IMG/VR virus record: IMGVR_UViG_3300022934_000217
Location: 1 to 22,322 of that record
Reading direction: 5' to 3' (one strand)
Length of the DNA stretch: 22,322 bases
Source: a virus
In this document: positions 21,482 to 22,322 of the stretch, piece after piece
Position numbering within the stretch: the stretch's first letter is position 1
How the letters are laid out: every line of letters begins with the position of its first letter
Translations under genes and position numbers: made by a program
Notes under the pieces: model-generated
The model's database searches: none
What the model was told of the DNA's origin: nothing
Seen by the model: the letters and a program-made list of their open reading frames with translations, nothing else

Positions 21482-22322
21482 GACTGATCCACAATACTGG
21501 CTTGACCTAGCCCGAAATGCAGAAGCTGCCGGAGATCAGGCGGCTGTGGATACATTTGTTGCGAAGGCGCGTGAGGTTTTTGCGCAGTCGAAGACAGGCC
21601 CAAAAGTCGTTCAGCGATTTGAGGACGGCGGGCGTATTGTTGAGCGTGGTGGCGTTGAAACCTATCTAGGCGCAGGCGGATCATACGCAACATCAGACCC
21701 AGTCAAAATTGCACGTATAAAAGCGGGTGAAGGTGCAGGTGAGATGTCACGCAGATCTTATGCAGAAGACATTATCCAGCAGGTTGGCGAGCTGCCGGCA
21801 CGCGCTGCAAGCGCCTTAAAGGGTGTCCCATTCTATCGCGGATGGGCCGATGAAGTTATCGGAAAGATGTTTGGCGAGGATGCGATGACGGCCACGCGCG
21901 CTGCGCAAGAGGCTAGAGAAATCGTCGCGCCTAAAACTACGGCAGCGTCTCGCGTTGGTACTGGCATCGCAGCAACAATACCAATGATCGCCGCACAAGC
22001 CCCACTACTCCCTGCGACCCTTGGCGGTCGGGTTTTGGCTGGCGGCGCTGTAGGCGGTTTAGAAGGTGCATTGGAGGGTTACATAGGCGGCTACGGTGAA
22101 GGTAAGACGCCGCAAGAGCGCCAAGCAGAGGCACAGCGCCAAGCAGTCATGGGGGCGGCTGTGGGTGGCGGTTTAGGCGTTGCCGCTCCGATCGTTGGGG
22201 CAGGAGTAGGCGTAGTCGGCAAAGGCATAATTGAGCGGCCAGCTCGTGCCGTGGGTCGTGAGATTGGAGCACAAGACGCAGCACTTGAAATATTAAGCCA
22301 AGCGGCGGAAGTTGACGCATTG
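21471..22322 (+). CDS. Large internal/ejection protein, 5' part (runs off the window)
   Basis: The frame is open from ATG 21471 to the last base (284 codons visible). The N-terminus MADKTDPQYWLDLARNAEAA with GDQAAVDTFVAKAREVF looks like a TPR-type helical hairpin pair. Residues about 165-205 (AATIPMIAAQAPLLPATLGG, RVLAGGAVGGLEGALEGYIG) and 226-250 (AVMGAAVGGGLGVAAPIVGA) are Gly/Ala-rich hydrophobic helices with GxxxG spacing, separated by a charged linker (GKTPQERQAEAQRQ). This is the pattern of membrane-inserting regions in ejected phage proteins such as P22 gp16 and of the start of giant polyvalent proteins. The rest of the gene, which would decide, lies outside the window. Confidence 0.7.
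   Translation, partial: MADKTDPQYWLDLARNAEAAGDQAAVDTFVAKAREVFAQSKTGPKVVQRFEDGGRIVERGGVETYLGAGGSYATSDPVKIARIKAGEGAGEMSRRSYAEDIIQQVGELPARAASALKGVPFYRGWADEVIGKMFGEDAMTATRAAQEAREIVAPKTTAASRVGTGIAATIPMIAAQAPLLPATLGGRVLAGGAVGGLEGALEGYIGGYGEGKTPQERQAEAQRQAVMGAAVGGGLGVAAPIVGAGVGVVGKGIIERPARAVGREIGAQDAALEILSQAAEVDAL

Noticed and set aside
1-22322. tRNA genes, CRISPR arrays, insertion sequences, attachment sites
   Set aside because: No cloverleaf-like sequence with CCA-adjacent acceptor stem, no regularly spaced direct repeats, no transposase motifs and no integrase were seen. Genes fill almost the whole window, with no non-coding stretch above about 50 bases apart from 375-457, which reads as the probable extension of the Pro-rich gene.

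Overview
The window is a continuous stretch of the virion-structure half of a tailed bacteriophage genome. Every supported gene is on the + strand. Genes are packed so tightly that most junctions are stop-start overlaps (TAATG, ATGA or TGATG). I see no integrase, tRNA, replication, lysis or terminase gene. The portal, scaffold, major capsid (SU10/DUF5309 type) and adaptor come in that order with no tape measure or tail-tube gene, which suggests a podovirus-like particle. The fibre modules, the small basic YWA..KVKW protein and the RCAP_Rcc01079-type spike-base protein are of a kind I associate with phages of marine (probably alphaproteobacterial) hosts. The host assignment is inference.

Layout. 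(1) 1-1682: small genes, including a 33-aa four-cysteine protein, a proline-rich protein whose 5' end looks frameshifted, and two small conserved phage proteins. (2) 1690-5190: an AT-richer accessory island of stand-alone genes. These resemble domains normally found inside giant phage 'polyvalent' proteins: ParB-like, a helical W/G-motif domain, an ART-like domain and a GNAT-like domain, plus two small proteins. Three reading frames in regions 1-2 begin with almost the same leader, M-G/N-L-L-D-D. (3) 5190-10507: portal, small protein, scaffold, major capsid, a UUCG hairpin, a small head protein and the adaptor, at higher GC. (4) 10507-16478: spike-base protein, two paralogous fibres with carbohydrate-binding-like modules, a small possible fibre accessory protein and a third fibre, at lower GC. 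(5) 16496-19508: a conserved tail structural protein carrying an inserted carbohydrate-binding-like domain, a jelly-roll-like virion protein and a GNAT-like protein. (6) 19511-22322: three probable internal/ejection proteins, the last running off the window end.

How the parts work together. Region 3 builds the head and connector. Regions 4 and 5 build the adhesion apparatus, with several sugar-binding-like modules spread over at least three proteins. Region 6 probably supplies proteins ejected with the DNA. The most interesting part is the island between the small genes and the portal. It looks like a polyvalent protein broken into separate genes, some sharing a common N-terminal peptide that could act as a packaging or delivery signal. 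That last step is a hypothesis, not something the sequence proves.
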